Positions 12,537 through 24,203 of a DNA stretch of 64,000 nucleotides are shown one piece after another. Position numbers and translations under genes: made by a program. Source of the DNA: Histomonas meleagridis. Its lineage: Eukaryota; Parabasalia; Tritrichomonadida; Dientamoebidae. The number at the start of each line of letters is the position of its first letter. Within the stretch, counting starts at the first letter, position 1. The notes beneath the pieces were generated by a model that searched no databases, was not told where the DNA came from, and saw nothing but the letters and a program-made list of their open reading frames with translations. The DNA is taken from the NCBI GenBank assembly GCA_020186115.1, contig WSYJ01000118.1:310001-374000 (forward strand), in the 5' to 3' direction.

Positions 12537-12809
12537 ATGTCTTCTGTAATATCAATACATCGCACCAATGAATTAGGTATGTTATTGATGGATCCTCAAA
12601 TATATGAGCGTTTTATTAATCATAAACATGATAACTATTTAATAAGTTCTGATTTAAATAATTATACAGGAATTACTTATCATGAAAATTTATTAGAAAC
12701 TAATGAGGAGGAAGAGGATATTTACGAAATATATACTTTAATGAATCAAAATTCAAAAGTTAATGGAAGTATAGAAGTAAATTTCATTAATGATATACTT
12801 ACCTGTTGA
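12537..12809 (+). CDS. Hypothetical 90-residue acidic protein, probably element-derived
   Basis: An ATG-started frame of 90 codons ending in TGA, rich in Asn, Glu and Ile with a run NEEEEDIYE. I do not recognise the family. It lies between the 12.4-kb Maverick fragment and the helicase-like pseudogene at 13.07 kb, so it may be a remnant of an element gene. No promoter or initiator motif is convincing. Confidence 0.3.
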   Translation: MSSVISIHRTNELGMLLMDPQIYERFINHKHDNYLISSDLNNYTGITYHENLLETNEEEEDIYEIYTLMNQNSKVNGSIEVNFINDILTC

Positions 12810-13067
12810 TGATTTTTTTTAAAAAAATCATACTCATACGTTTGATTACTTAAACTTTAATGAGATTGATATATCAAATAATTTGTGGCAAAAAACAGCT
12901 TGAAAATAAGTTAATAATAAGTGTGAAAATAATTTTTTATGCTTTTTATGATATTTATTCATTATATTTTCTCAAAATGAAAAAAAATAAACAGAGGTAT
13001 TTTTTCATTTTGAAATTTTTTGGTTCTGTTATTTAAAAATTACATTTATTTTTATTGTATAAAAATA

Positions 13068-14087
13068 ATGATGACTCAAGAATTCGCAATTAATAATATT
13101 GATTTTGATGATGAACTGATCAAATTTAATGATGAAAAACTACAAAAATTTTTAAATAATTTCTCGCCAGATTTTAATATATATATCGAATTATTAGCAC
13201 CATTATATCACTAATCATATAATGAAGATCTTTTAAGAGAAAACTTAATAAAATGGTATTCTAAAGGAGAACATCAACATGATATAGAAACTTCTATATA
13301 TATTATATATAATATATCAAATAATTATTATTAAAAAGAGTATAATAATAAATGGTCTTTTTCATTAGTTAAACATTTACCAGAATATATTAAAATTGAG
13401 TATTTAAATAAATATACAAATTATATTGATACGACTATAAATATTAATAATAGTGATCGGACTTTTGAAAAATTAATTTCAAAAAGTTATTCTATAAATG
13501 ATATTAATAAATCATTAAATGATAAAAGGGGTGTTATGAGTTCTGTTGAATCAAGAGTTCACATCAAAAAAATCAAAAATGATCCATTATATATTAAAGA
13601 AACTTCATTATCTAAGATTAGAGGAGAATTTAGTTTATATAAGTTTATCAGATTTAATGACGAAATCACATTATATCAAATTCTATATAGATATTTTGAA
13701 TACTTCATTTATAGATAAGCTAAAATAATGACAAAAAATGATAATGAAGATACTATTATTAATATCTTCCAAGGATTTGAGTATAATGAATCTGTTAGTA
13801 ATGATTTCACAATATTAGAACCATTATTTAAATCATATTAAAAATATCATATAGTTGATAATTATCGAAAATTTATATATGGTATCGAATCATATTATAT
13901 CAAAGTTGATGATTATTATAATTCCATTGTGTTAGCTAGAAAATTAATTTCAACTTGCCATCTTTATAGAATTACGTTAATGTATTAAAACAATACCTAA
14001 AAATTATTGATGAACATAGTGAATCATATACTTATACAATAGTAAATAAAAATCAAGTCAGAATATATATATATTAAAACCACGTGA
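13068..14087 (+). pseudogene. SF3 helicase/primase-like protein, broken by TAA/TAG codons
   Basis: A single reading frame of about 340 codons, with no frameshift, is interrupted by eight TAA/TAG codons and ends at the first TGA (14085). The encoded protein has LIKWYSKGEH near the front and FQGFEY ... DFTILEPLF near the back (about 13760-13830). This back segment is the pattern that precedes the Walker A motif in SF3/VirE-type helicases encoded by Polinton/Maverick and other large DNA elements. The ATPase core expected after it is not visible, so the copy is truncated. The family call is inference from this one pattern. The absence of in-frame TGA over 340 codons is discussed under findings. 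Confidence 0.35.
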
Positions 14088-16095
14088 GCAGATACCTGAT
14101 TTATATAATATTATATAATATTTTAGATTAAAAATCATATTCTGATAAAATATCAGAAGATGAAGTAGATGAGGATGATATATCAGTTAACTTATAAATT
14201 TATAAAATATATATTGGGTATCTTTTTACAGCACAGTGTTCTGCAGCACAGTAAACCGATAGAACGTTTTGGTTGGTTTAAAACGTTTATGTACATATAT
14301 ATACATTCATTGCATTCTGAAATAGAACTTAATTGTCCCTATATTCAATAAATTTAATGAAAACTCTGTATAGACATGGTTTCTTACGACACAAGGGTAT
14401 AGTATGAATCTAAATTTCAATGTTTTATGACTAAATAAAAGACAAATTATTTTTAAATTTATATAGATTGATTAAAATGATTATATTGAATATATAAAAA
14501 ATCAGTAATAATTAATTGGTGAATATTTTCCCCACACTAAATTTATACATATTGTAGTATCGAACATCAACCATAATAAACCTGATAACATCACCACCGT
14601 TTATATAACCGTCCATATTTGAAAGTAAAACAATCTATCGGTTTTTTGATAAAATATGACTGATAATTAAATACTATATTAAAATCAAATGAAAAATATT
14701 GTTCTATTACAACATTCATATAAATTTTTTAAAGATATGGTTTTGAAAAAGAAGAAATTGAAGAAGAAAAAGGAAAGGAAGAAAATTAATAAAAATGATG
14801 AATAAATAATCATGAAAACAAAATTCAATATTGAAATTAATACGAGAAATTTAATTTAATAATGTGATAACATATTTTCTGAAATAAATTTAGAATTCTG
14901 AAAAATAAGAGAGAGAAAAAACAAATAACTCAAAACGCATTAAAAAACACATCAAAAAAATTGAATTCAAATCGATAAAATTGCATCCAATTTAAAAAAT
15001 AAATTAAATATTATAATGAATAGAGGGGTGGATATAAGTGATAAAACATAATTAAATCAAATATATTATTCCAAAATAGATCGAAAATAACCAATTAAGA
15101 GATATTGAAAATTTGAAGTCAAAAATTTCAAATGCAATTTGTTAACACATTTCAATAAATATTAATATTATACTCTGTTTATATAATTTATACATCCATG
15201 TAATTTATTTTATGAATAATTAATTGAATTTAATTTATATAATTATATTTTAAATATATTTCAAAACCGATTTTCTTATTCTAACTTTTATGCTTTTTTC
15301 GATGGATTTTAATCGTATTTTTAGAATTCAAACAACATTATGTAAATAAATAGAGATAATTACAAAATATAAACCCAAGTATAAAGCTAAGATAATTTAT
15401 TAATTATAATTTTGTATTATCGAAGAATTCGAATTTTTGAATTTGAAATGAATAGAACTTTATGGATAACTAATAAAAATTAAAAACAGTTAAATATTTA
15501 TTTATATATTAGGATTTGTAAAAATGTAATAAAACGATTTTTTCATATAAAATTTAATTATCTGTTATATTTTACCAATAATCTTAATATATCAATAAAT
15601 AAATAGTACATCATTAGGTAGAAATATTGTTTATTTTTAATCGTAAGTATTGCATTCAATCACCGAGATTTCTTGTAAAAAAAAAAATTTCAGGGAGACC
15701 GTTTATACTGTACCCTTTAAAAAAATGAATAATAAGATAAGAAAAAAAAAAAAATAAAAAAAGAATAAAATTGATAAAAAAATGAATCAAATTATAATAT
15801 ATGGGAGCTCGCTGGTTGACATGATATAGTAAAAATGGCCAGCTCGAACAATAAGTAGGAAAAAGTGCACAAGTAAATCATTTAATTCGACAATGAAACT
15901 TTTTCTAATTATAAAGTTTTCAATATTGAATGACGATACATGTAAAGAATAAACATCAGAAAAAATAACCAAAATTTTCTAGGAAAAACTGGGAGCCGCT
16001 CCGATAGATAAAATTGAATGATAATTTTTGAGAAGATATTACGGTTAGAGTGTCAACCGTCTGTTTTGTTCTTATACATCATAACAAAATATAAA
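14088..16095. other. Non-coding AT-rich DNA
   Basis: About 2 kb of very AT-rich sequence with only short chance frames on both strands. I see no recognisable gene, RNA or complete repeat. Around 15658-15720 a poly-A tract followed by a moderately GC-richer patch may be a worn element end. Confidence 0.5.
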
Positions 16096-16370
16096 AATAG
16101 CAACATAAGATTAACAATATTAGAATAAAAATACAAGAATAACAATATAAGAATAACAATATAAGAATAACAATATAAGATTAACAACATAAGAATAACA
16201 ATATAAGATTAACAATATAAGATTAACAATATAAAAATAAAAATATAAGAATAACAATATATAAATGAAAATATAAGAACAACAATATCAGATTAACAAT
16301 ATAAGAACAATACAAAAGAAGATTAATACAATAAGATTAACAATATAAAAATAAAAATATAATAAGAATA
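16096..16370. repeat. 14-bp minisatellite, unit ATAAGAWTAACAAT
   Basis: Roughly sixteen imperfect tandem copies of a 14-bp unit, ATAAGAATAACAAT or ATAAGATTAACAAT. Some units are trimmed or carry ACAAC or AAAAT variants. The array is cleanest at about 16130-16230 and decays on both sides. The 14-bp period is not a multiple of three and no frame crosses it, so it is non-coding. Confidence 0.8.
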
Positions 16371-16435
16371 ACATAATATGAATAGCACAATGAGATTAAT
16401 AACATATAATTAATATAATGTAATGTTGCTAATTT

Positions 16436-16472
16436 GGAATATTTTTTTTGCCCAGGGCAAAAAAAATATCCC
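16436..16472. repeat. Near-perfect 18-bp inverted repeat, one-base loop
   Basis: The left arm GGAATATTTTTTTTGCCC and the right arm GGGCAAAAAAAATATCCC are complementary at 17 of 18 positions with a single base between them. It could form a hairpin or cruciform, or be two element termini joined end to end. No coding frame uses it. Confidence 0.7.
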
Positions 16473-17569
16473 ATAATCATTTGAGATTTCTGTAAAAAAC
16501 AAAAAATGTGGTGTGTCAAAAAACGTCAATGATACCTGACAATTTCTTTAATAAAAAGTTTGAATGTTATATAAGTATATAACACTGAATATGTAATATT
16601 TAAAAATATTGTTTCATTATGTTTGAATATATTGAGATATTCTTAATTCTTTTATTTTTTGATTCAATAGTTTATGTAATTTTTGAGTTCAAAATGATCG
16701 ACTTCTTTCAAATACATCTGTTAATATCAATAGGGAAATATGTCTCAATTACTTCTATTTTGATTACTATAATTCCGAGTAATGATGTAATTTTGAAATT
16801 ATGGGTTGATTTTCAGATTATCGAGTTGCCAAATCCAAAATTCATCATAATATAATGATGAAATTCCCGAATTTTTCGGTGTCATTATTGAATTAGACAT
16901 ACCAATTTTTCTATGACTGTCATATGTCATTCGTTTTGATGGAATCAATTAGTATAATGAGTTGAGTGTCACAGGTAATTCGTTTGATGGGACGATCGTA
17001 AATTTCAATATCATTCAATTAGCCCGGAGCTTTACCAAAGCGGCTGTATTCAAATTTGAATAATAATACGACCAAAAATCACTCAATTAGCCCGTATCGT
17101 TGCCCAAAACAGTTATATTCAGAAAATCATGTCCGATACAGGAAAAACGGCTTTTGAGTTATCGTTGCAAAAAACATCGTCATGACTACGGTTTATACAA
17201 AAATTAAAATTAAAAGTGAAGGTTTGAATTCAAACAGTAAAATTATGGTGAGGAAAAGTGAACTGAGATGATATCATTTTCGATATAAGATATTGAATTC
17301 GGCATTACTTATTGGGTTAGGTTTTCATTATCCCTGTAGAAATGGGAAAAACTAGCATCATTAAAATAATAATAATAATCAAATTACATATAAAATATTC
17401 CTCAATCGTTGTTAATTATAAAAAATAAATGGTATATGTCAAAATGTTGTTAAAAAGTGACATTCAAATTATATAAAATATTCAAAATGATAAAAATTAT
17501 TTTTTGTTATTATTATTTCAATATCAAAAAATTACATTATTGGTAATAATGAAAATAATTCTCTTGTAG
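16473..17569. other. Non-coding, with a diverged direct repeat at 17013-17130
   Basis: No gene is recognisable. Two diverged copies of a roughly 68-bp segment, each starting CAATTAGCCCG (about 17017 and 17085), lie in tandem and continue into similar ATTCA-containing sequence. They are probably remains of a terminal repeat of an element. Confidence 0.4.
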
Positions 17570-18028
17570 TTCATTAAGAACAAGAAGAACTATCTGAAAA
17601 ATGTTGTGGAAATCAATGAATCACATATTAATTGTACATGTGGTCAAAACATTGTGTATGGATACCCATGTCCACACATTCTTTGTGTTATTCCGCATAC
17701 AAATTTAATCCATCCACATTAAATAACTTCTGGGACATTCCCTTCTATGACTATTGATGCTGAATCACTTTCGAAGTTAGATAATTTTGATATAAAAATA
17801 GAACGACAAATAATTGAAAAAAATCGAAATGAAATTGATATTAGTCTTGGAAATCAAAGTAGATATTGCAAGATTGCATGTCTTATAAAGCAACTTGCCA
17901 GAATTGGCTCGCTTGCTTCTGATTTCGACTATTGTGACATCGTTTTTCATATGTCAAGACTTCTATCCACAAAATCATCACCAGTGATTGCATCGAATGA
18001 ACCTGAAATGGCGGTCCCACAAAAGTAA
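17570..18028 (+). pseudogene. MULE (Mutator-like) transposase 3' fragment with SWIM zinc finger
   Basis: The frame encodes CTCGQNIVYGYPCPHIL (about 17633-17683), which is the CxCx(n)CxH SWIM zinc-finger pattern found near the C-terminus of Mutator-like transposases. The catalytic core that should lie upstream is absent. A TAA follows the finger (about 17720), after which the frame stays open to 18028. MULEs are known from Trichomonas. It is a relic directly upstream of the Tc1-like fragment. Confidence 0.6.
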
Positions 18029-18112
18029 GGATATAAAAGAATAGTAAACTTGCGAAAATAAATCGGCATTGAGGAAACTATATAATACAGACCGTATATT
18101 ATTAGGTACATT

Positions 18113-18364
18113 ATGAACAATGCCGAGAACATAAGCAACCTTTACAAACAAGGATTCAGCCAAATACAAATAGCAGGGATAATATCCCAACATGTTGGAA
18201 CTCATCGAGTTGCTGATACAATTCGACAGTTTACCTCAACGAATGAAATTCCAAAAGAATCAAAACGTGGAAGGCCTTAAGTAATTAATAATCAAATAAA
18301 GAAATATATAGAAATCAAAACACTTAAAGACGCATCATGAATTGGTAAAAAAAATCGAACGTAA
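18113..18364 (+). pseudogene. Tc1-like transposase N-terminal HTH fragment
   Basis: Starts at ATG 18113. It encodes a helix-turn-helix pattern (LYKQGFSQIQIAGIISQHVG) followed by a linker and RGRP, the GRPR-like motif of Tc1/mariner DNA-binding regions. A TAA follows GRP, then a TGA, and similarity is lost by about 18365, just before the Maverick genes begin at 18388. The Maverick may have inserted into this Tc1 copy. No catalytic part is present here. Confidence 0.55.
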
Positions 18365-18387
18365 GATGATGAATTAGAATGCATGTA

Positions 18388-20162
18388 TCATTCATACCTT
18401 GCGTTATGAACGTCTTGAATCTTGTCAGTGTTTGAATGAATTCTGTATTGATCTATAGCATCGCATGAACATTTATATCCGACATTATATTCTTTGAATA
18501 AAAAATTTGATTGTGACGGAACGGTAATTGGTACTTCTTGTTCAAAAGTAATATATGAATTATTTAAACCAATAATCTTAAATCTATCCGTGAATATGTC
18601 AATGTATGTTGTATCTCCTTCGTTAATGTCTCCAACATTGCCGTAAGAAGTAGCGGTCGTGTATTCATAATTTCCAGAAATAATATCAAAAGCTTTAACC
18701 GCTTCATCGACTTCATTATACCAATCTTGAAAATTTCCAGTCATTGCATCAATAACATTTGGTTGTTGTATTCCGATTTGTGCTTGACTTTTCATTGCTT
18801 TTTTTGTATACTCACTCGCTAACTCGACATCTTGAGCTCTTTTTTGATTTTGTAACTTTGCTATTTTCGAATTTGTATTTTTCTGTATTTGTGCTTTATG
18901 TTCCTCAAAATTTAAATATTCTTCTAATTCAGCATCAAGAGCGATTTTATTTTCTTCGGTTGCTTGTAATTCCTCTTATTCTTTGATGTCTCTTCCACGT
19001 TTCTTTGTTTGATTTGAAATTAGTACTTTTTTCTTAGCGTTTTTAACAATCGGTTTTTTGTGCCTTTTGCTTATTTCTGGTTTTAATACTACGGTTGTTT
19101 GATATGCTTCTAATTCTTGTGCTTTTATTTTATCATTAATTGTTATTCGTTGTTCCTCGATTTCAGCTTCTACCAATCTTTCAAATCTTGCTTTTGCTTA
19201 TAATCCAGTTCGTTGTTTTTTTTTTTCAATTAGTTGTTGTTGATACATACCATTGATGCTTGTTATGTACTGACTATCAAAACGCCTGATATTGCTCCGG
19301 CGTTAATGCTGTTATTCTTTTAATTTTTTTTTTTCAGATTTTATTTCAGCTTTTTTTGAGTCTTTAATAATTCATTATCATAACGTGCTTTTTCTAATTC
19401 ATATTGTGTTTGTGCTCGCTTCTCATTTGCATTCTTATAATCTTCTGATTTTGAAACTTTCTGTGAAGTTTCATTTTCATTCTTAACTTTTCCTAACTCA
19501 CGTTGCGAGCTACTTTTAATTCGCATTTGTTCATTAGCTTCTATTTCATGTTGACGTTCAATAATAGACATTTTTGCTTCAGCTAATTGTACTTAAATTG
19601 TTGCGTATTGATTTTTTGATACATCTATATAACCTTTATACTGAGTTTGTTTAAATTTTGCCAAAGCTTTTGCGTCACGTTTAGTTTCTTGTTGAGCTTT
19701 GTTTGCTAATTCATGCTGACGTTCAATCTCTTTTTCTGCCATTTCACGTTCTTGCTATTCTTCATTATACTTTGCTTCAGCAGCTTTTGTCGCTTTTTTC
19801 ATATTTCTTTCTTGTTCATCCAAATTTTTCTTTCTAGCTGATTCATCTTGTTTCTCTCTCCGCGTATCATTCATTTGTTGTTGATGAAAATCGTTTTGAT
19901 TTCTCATATCATGTATTGCGTCATGATTTACGTTTTGTGGAGTTTGTGATAAAGCAACGAAAAGAAATGGATTTTGTAAATTCGTTATCATTTGTGACCT
20001 AGCAGTATTGAAATTTCGATAATTCGATGGAGGAAGAATATTTGTTCTTACCGAAGCGTTAGAATTGAATGTTGGTGCTTGAGTAATCAGTTGATGCCTT
20101 AATTCGCATTTAACTTTTTTCTTTGTTTTCCTAATCCTTCGTTTAATTGTTTTATTTGCCAT
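18388..20162 (-). pseudogene. Maverick coiled-coil structural protein, broken
   Basis: Read on the minus strand from ATG 20162 to TGA at 18388, about 590 codons. It has a basic N-terminus (RRIRKTKKK), then a long Gln/Glu/Lys-rich coiled coil, then a globular C-terminus with IQQPNVIDAMTGNFQDWY and ISGNYEYTT. It is interrupted by six TAA/TAG codons (for example at 19755 and 19593) and one frameshift in an A-run near 19352, but by no in-frame TGA. The C-terminal part recurs as a separate copy at 41190-41323, where it begins with its own Met. It is probably a structural or virion-type protein of the element, a role inferred from context only. Confidence 0.55.
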
Positions 20163-20774
20163 CTAATTAAGATTAGAAATATTGATTAATAGATATTTAT
20201 ATCTTGCTCTCCATCCGCGTTGTACAGGTACATTATAATCTTGTTCTTGACGTTCTGACGAAATTTGACGTTCTGACGATACTATTTCTTCCTTTTGCTT
20301 ATAACTTTGCTCTTCTTCATTTTATGTTTGTTCGACCGAAGGAATTTCCTCAGCATCAATATTAATATCATTTTTTTAATATCTGTATTTTTTCTTGAGC
20401 TTTTTATGCTCACCTGTTAATTTATCTAATCATGAATTCGATTATTTTATGCTCCATTTATAATTGGTCATTTGATAAATAAACTTTACCCTTGTTGTTT
20501 TTAATTACTTTTTGACTAACCGTTGAAGTTTTTGGTTTCCTTGCTGTTACTCTAGCATTACCGTTCTTGAAGAATTTAACGTCAAAGAATTCATTTTCGA
20601 TTCCTTTTTTAGCATTAGCGATTATAATTTCTTTTTCTATTTATGTTGAATTTTTTTACTGATTTCTTTGTTATCTTAACTGAAGTTTTTACTTCATAAA
20701 AGTTTTCGTTATCCTCATCCTGAACAATATCTGTTTCAGTTTCGTGTAAAACTTAAAACTTCATTTTCTGTCAT
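20163..20774 (-). pseudogene. Maverick Lys/Glu-rich protein, broken
   Basis: Minus-strand coding sequence just upstream of the coiled-coil gene, with ATGs at 20774 and 20764. It needs three frames to follow (two single-base shifts in A-rich runs) and crosses about five TAA/TAG codons. Recognisable stretches include ANAKKGIENEFFDVKFFKNG and EEEQSYKQKEEIVSSERQ. There is no family match I can name. The charged, low-complexity make-up and the position suggest a DNA-packaging or scaffold type of element protein, but that is a guess. Confidence 0.4.
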
Positions 20775-20965
20775 TATTTATATTTCGTGAAAAAATAATT
20801 TTCACTCTATTATTATTCTACATTCGTTTTACTTGTGGCATAACTGCAGGTCTAATTGTCCATAAATCTATTTCGAGCTTTATCCAGCTTGAATTCAAGG
20901 TTAAGTTCTGTCGAATATCCTCTGTCCAGTATCAATTACTCGGTAGGCTACTTTTTTGCTCTGAT

Positions 20966-21223
20966 CTACCGTTTAATTTCGTCTTCAATTATACCGTCAG
21001 AAACTGCATCAACTATTCTATTAATTTTATCTGTTATATCTTCTTTCCGCTTTCTTACTGTATCGATTATTCCTGGAATCTTTTTACCAAATTCGATTCC
21101 ACTAATGATTATTGGCGAGACCTTACCGTAAATTTTCTTTCCTGTATCAATAACTTTCACTACATATCGTCCTGCACCTTGGATAAATTTCATTATTTTA
21201 TTAAAGATTCGACCTGATCCCAT
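20966..21223 (-). CDS. Small basic Maverick protein (MGSGRIFNKIMKF...)
   Basis: An intact 85-codon frame from ATG 21223 to TAG 20966. It is basic and amphipathic (GAGRYVVKVIDTGKKIYGKV) with a Gly-Ile-rich middle, and ends in charged residues. Such short Gly/Lys proteins occur in Polinton and adenovirus-like elements as minor virion components, but I cannot assign a family. It is divergent from the integrase, whose ATG lies 37 nt away, so the two share a promoter region. Reading through TAG would extend the frame by tens of codons before a TGA. Confidence 0.45.
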   Translation of the reverse strand: MGSGRIFNKIMKFIQGAGRYVVKVIDTGKKIYGKVSPIIISGIEFGKKIPGIIDTVRKRKEDITDKINRIVDAVSDGIIEDEIKR

Positions 21224-21259
21224 TTAATATAATTAAAAAAACATTTAAATAACATCTAA

Positions 21260-22419
21260 ATGAATCTAAACGTTAATTAAGAAATTGACAAAACACATCT
21301 TAAAACTCACAGTCACGTAAAAAAACACGTGCAAAATAAATTTCCATATGTCAGTGATAAGAAAATTGAAAAAGTAATTTCAAGTAGATTAATAGATAAA
21401 TTCATTAAAACAAAAGATATAAAATTTCATATGATGAAAATATTTTTATTAATTTCTAATTGTTGGTTCCATGAATAATATGATAATACAAAAGATAAAA
21501 CCCCAAGATATTGGCACGTATTTATTGGCACAAATAATAGATATGTTCATTGTTTACAATTGATGTCGAAATCAGCTTCGGCAGTACATGAAACGATAAG
21601 ACAATTCGTCGAAAAATTCCATCCTGTAAAATTAACGTCAAATGAGAAATCAGCATTCATTTAAAGAAATAATTTAAAACTTCTTTCTGATAATAAATTT
21701 TCCGTTCATACGATATCAAATAGAAACCATTCGTCTTTAGGCATTATTGATTCATGCGAACAATAAAAGATATGAATACTCTAACGGAAAAATCAAAACA
21801 TTAATCACATGATGAAAAATATACGTTCATTACTCCAGAAATAATGAAAAAGTTTCTGAATATTTATAATTATACTTACCATTCAGCCATCGGTTGTTCT
21901 CCAAAAGAAATGTTCGATAATAAGAATTTATAAAAATTATATATCTTTAAATGTTAAGAAGCCTCAGATGAACAGAAGAAAATAGACAATCTCATTTTTC
22001 CTGTCAGTTCATTTGTACTTTATGTATTACCACGTCATGATGGAATAACTAAGACAAGATTTCAAATCAGCCGTTAATGTTATAAAATTGATTAACAAAA
22101 AGGCAACATGTACGTATTAATTGCTCAAGACGGAACGGTAATAACAAAACCAAGATTTAAATTAATACCGATTTGTGAGAATAAGCATGATAATATTAAA
22201 TGGGCATCAACAATTCCTGGTAAATGGAACGGTACCGTTGAAAATATTGGGTCATTTAATCCTAAAACAGATAAGTATAAAGTACTTTTTACCGTTCCTG
22301 GAAAACGTTCGTATAAAGATGAAATTCCTGCTTTATTTCTCCGCGATAATACTTCTCATAAACGGTCAGAAATTGATGAAGAATATTTTGAAAATACTAC
22401 TAATACTACTAAAAAATGA
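21260..22419 (+). pseudogene. Maverick integrase (retroviral-type, chromodomain-like C-terminus), broken
   Basis: From ATG 21260 the frame gives KTPRYWHVFIGTNNRYVHC (start of the catalytic fold), then a segment with LTSNEKSAF where an Asp is normally seen, then NHSSLGIID and YHSAIGCSPKEMF, the typical tail of the integrase core. It continues into VLPRHDGITKTRFQISR and MYVLIAQDGTVITKPRFKL, the SH3/chromodomain-like end of Maverick integrases. Eight TAA codons and one single-base shift (about 21757) interrupt it. There is no in-frame TGA until the terminal TGA at 22417. The last 103 codons are fully open. The integrase catalyses element insertion. This copy is presumably dead unless UAR codons are read. 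Confidence 0.7.
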
Positions 22420-22440
22420 AACCAGCTAAAGGAAATCCGA

Positions 22441-24203
22441 AAGCGTTTTGTGAGTTTATCCGTTAATGTATTTATATATTTGTTCTTTCGTTTCATAACT
22501 AACGTTAGTTATCAATAATGATTATGTTGATAAGCATGAAATAGCATCATCAAATATAGAATAAAAATGAATAAAGTTGAGATAACATAAAGAACTGGGG
22601 GGAAAAAAAAACAAAGTTAACATATATAACATTGAAAAACATTTAATATACATGTCCATTAACAAATATAACATAGCATGAATTAAATTAATAAATGTGA
22701 GTATATATGATTATTAAATATGAATATTATATTAATTTGTATATTATAATAAATTATGACTTCTCTACTCTAATTTAGTGTCTCTTTTATGATTCAAATA
22801 ATGAAATTTTTTCGAATATTCTAAGTTATCTTGATCTATCAATGAACAAAATGTATAAATTTAATATAGTTATATGAATTATTATGATACTCAACTTAAA
22901 AACAAATTTTTTATATTATGCATAAAAAATAGTAGTAACTGGAAATGTAATAAAAATAATTGTACTTAATGAATTGGATATAAAATATATTGGAAAGCGT
23001 AGATTTCATTCATTATTATAAAGGGGATACTATAAAATATTTAAAAATGATTTTCTCGGAAAATTATATTTATGCTACAATTATAAAAATTGTACATTAC
23101 AATTATTTTTCGGATCAAGGTTCGTAAAATCACCTATAAAGATCTTTAATAATGTTAAATGTCAATTAATATATATATAAGTGATTTATAATTACAAAGA
23201 AGATTTTAAAAATTTAAAATGGAAATGTTTTCATGTTGAACTATTTCAAGATTAATATACAGTTTATTAATGATTATTAATTATGATTATGATCAAAAAA
23301 TGAACTAATCGTAATCATATCAAAAATTGATCAATAAATTCATATTTCTCATAAAATCACTTAGCATAATGACAATAACTTCATATACTTATTTGTCGGT
23401 AACTTTAGAAATATTATAAGATATACATTCATGTACATATAAGACTCTGAATAAGTTGAATCCCCGTGTTTTTGGTAAGATTTGAAAAAAGAATATTATC
23501 AAATTAAAATTATTCCAATTTTTGTCATTAAAAATTATATATTTCATTAGATTTATATTTCAAAAAATAATCTAACATTTTTTAAAAAAAGAATAGATTA
23601 TTTCAATATTTTTTTCATACAAAAATGAAAAATTTACGAGAGAATAATATTATTGCTTATAAATGAATCTGTGTAATTGTTAAGTTCACTTTTTGGATAA
23701 ATGTTTGGAATTAACTGCTTTTTACGCATAATTTTCTGTATAAATATTGAATTATTATTCAATAATTGAATAAACATCATTTTATTATACATTGGGGTGG
23801 ACCACGATATAGGATTGATTAATGACGATTTTTTTCAAAAATTAAATTTGCGAAATTTCGAAATTTGTAACAAAAAATTTACACAAAACAAAATCTGAAC
23901 AATATAACAAGATGTTATCAAATAAAGATAATATATACATATTTTCAAAAAATTAAATTTTCGAAATTTCGAAATTAATAACATAAATTTACACAAATCG
24001 ATATTTAAATAACATGATGGAATATAATTATTAATATTCCTTTCCTCAATTTTCTATAAACCAAAAATAATCATAACACTCGAAGATATGAATTTTTACT
24101 TATTCCAACTCTTTTTTTTTTTTTTTATCGCAATCCATTACTATTGTAAACTTTGTGTCTGCAATTGCAAAATTAATTGAACGGCGGCCCTAAACATTTG
24201 ATT
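22441..24203. other. Non-coding, between Maverick and Merlin remnants
   Basis: About 1.8 kb of AT-rich DNA without a recognisable gene. A tandem duplication near 23831-24050 is listed separately. Confidence 0.5.
23831..24050. repeat. Tandem duplication, about 110-bp period, with a palindrome in each copy
   Basis: Two diverged copies start at about 23831 and 23942. Each carries TTTTCAAAA, then AAATTTCGAAATT (a palindrome around TTCGAA), then TTTACACAAA. It is non-coding, and could be the worn end of an element or a sequence with a struct­ural role. Confidence 0.6.

Larger units (their letters stand above)
18388..22440. mobile_element. Maverick/Polinton fragment 1
   Basis: A block of element genes: on the minus strand a coiled-coil structural protein, a Lys/Glu-rich protein and a small basic protein; divergently on the plus strand a retroviral-type integrase. 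This gene set and divergent layout are those of Mavericks/Polintons, which are abundant in Trichomonas. Both ends are inferred. The left end is where similarity to a Tc1 fragment stops and the right end is just past the integrase. I could not find terminal inverted repeats, and polymerase, ATPase and protease genes are not in this block. Confidence 0.65.

Noticed and set aside
16096-16370. CRISPR array
   Set aside because: The 14-bp units are contiguous with no unique spacers; it is a minisatellite.
15787-16855. Several 60-80 codon frames around the minisatellite
   Set aside because: Low-complexity AT-driven frames without protein character.
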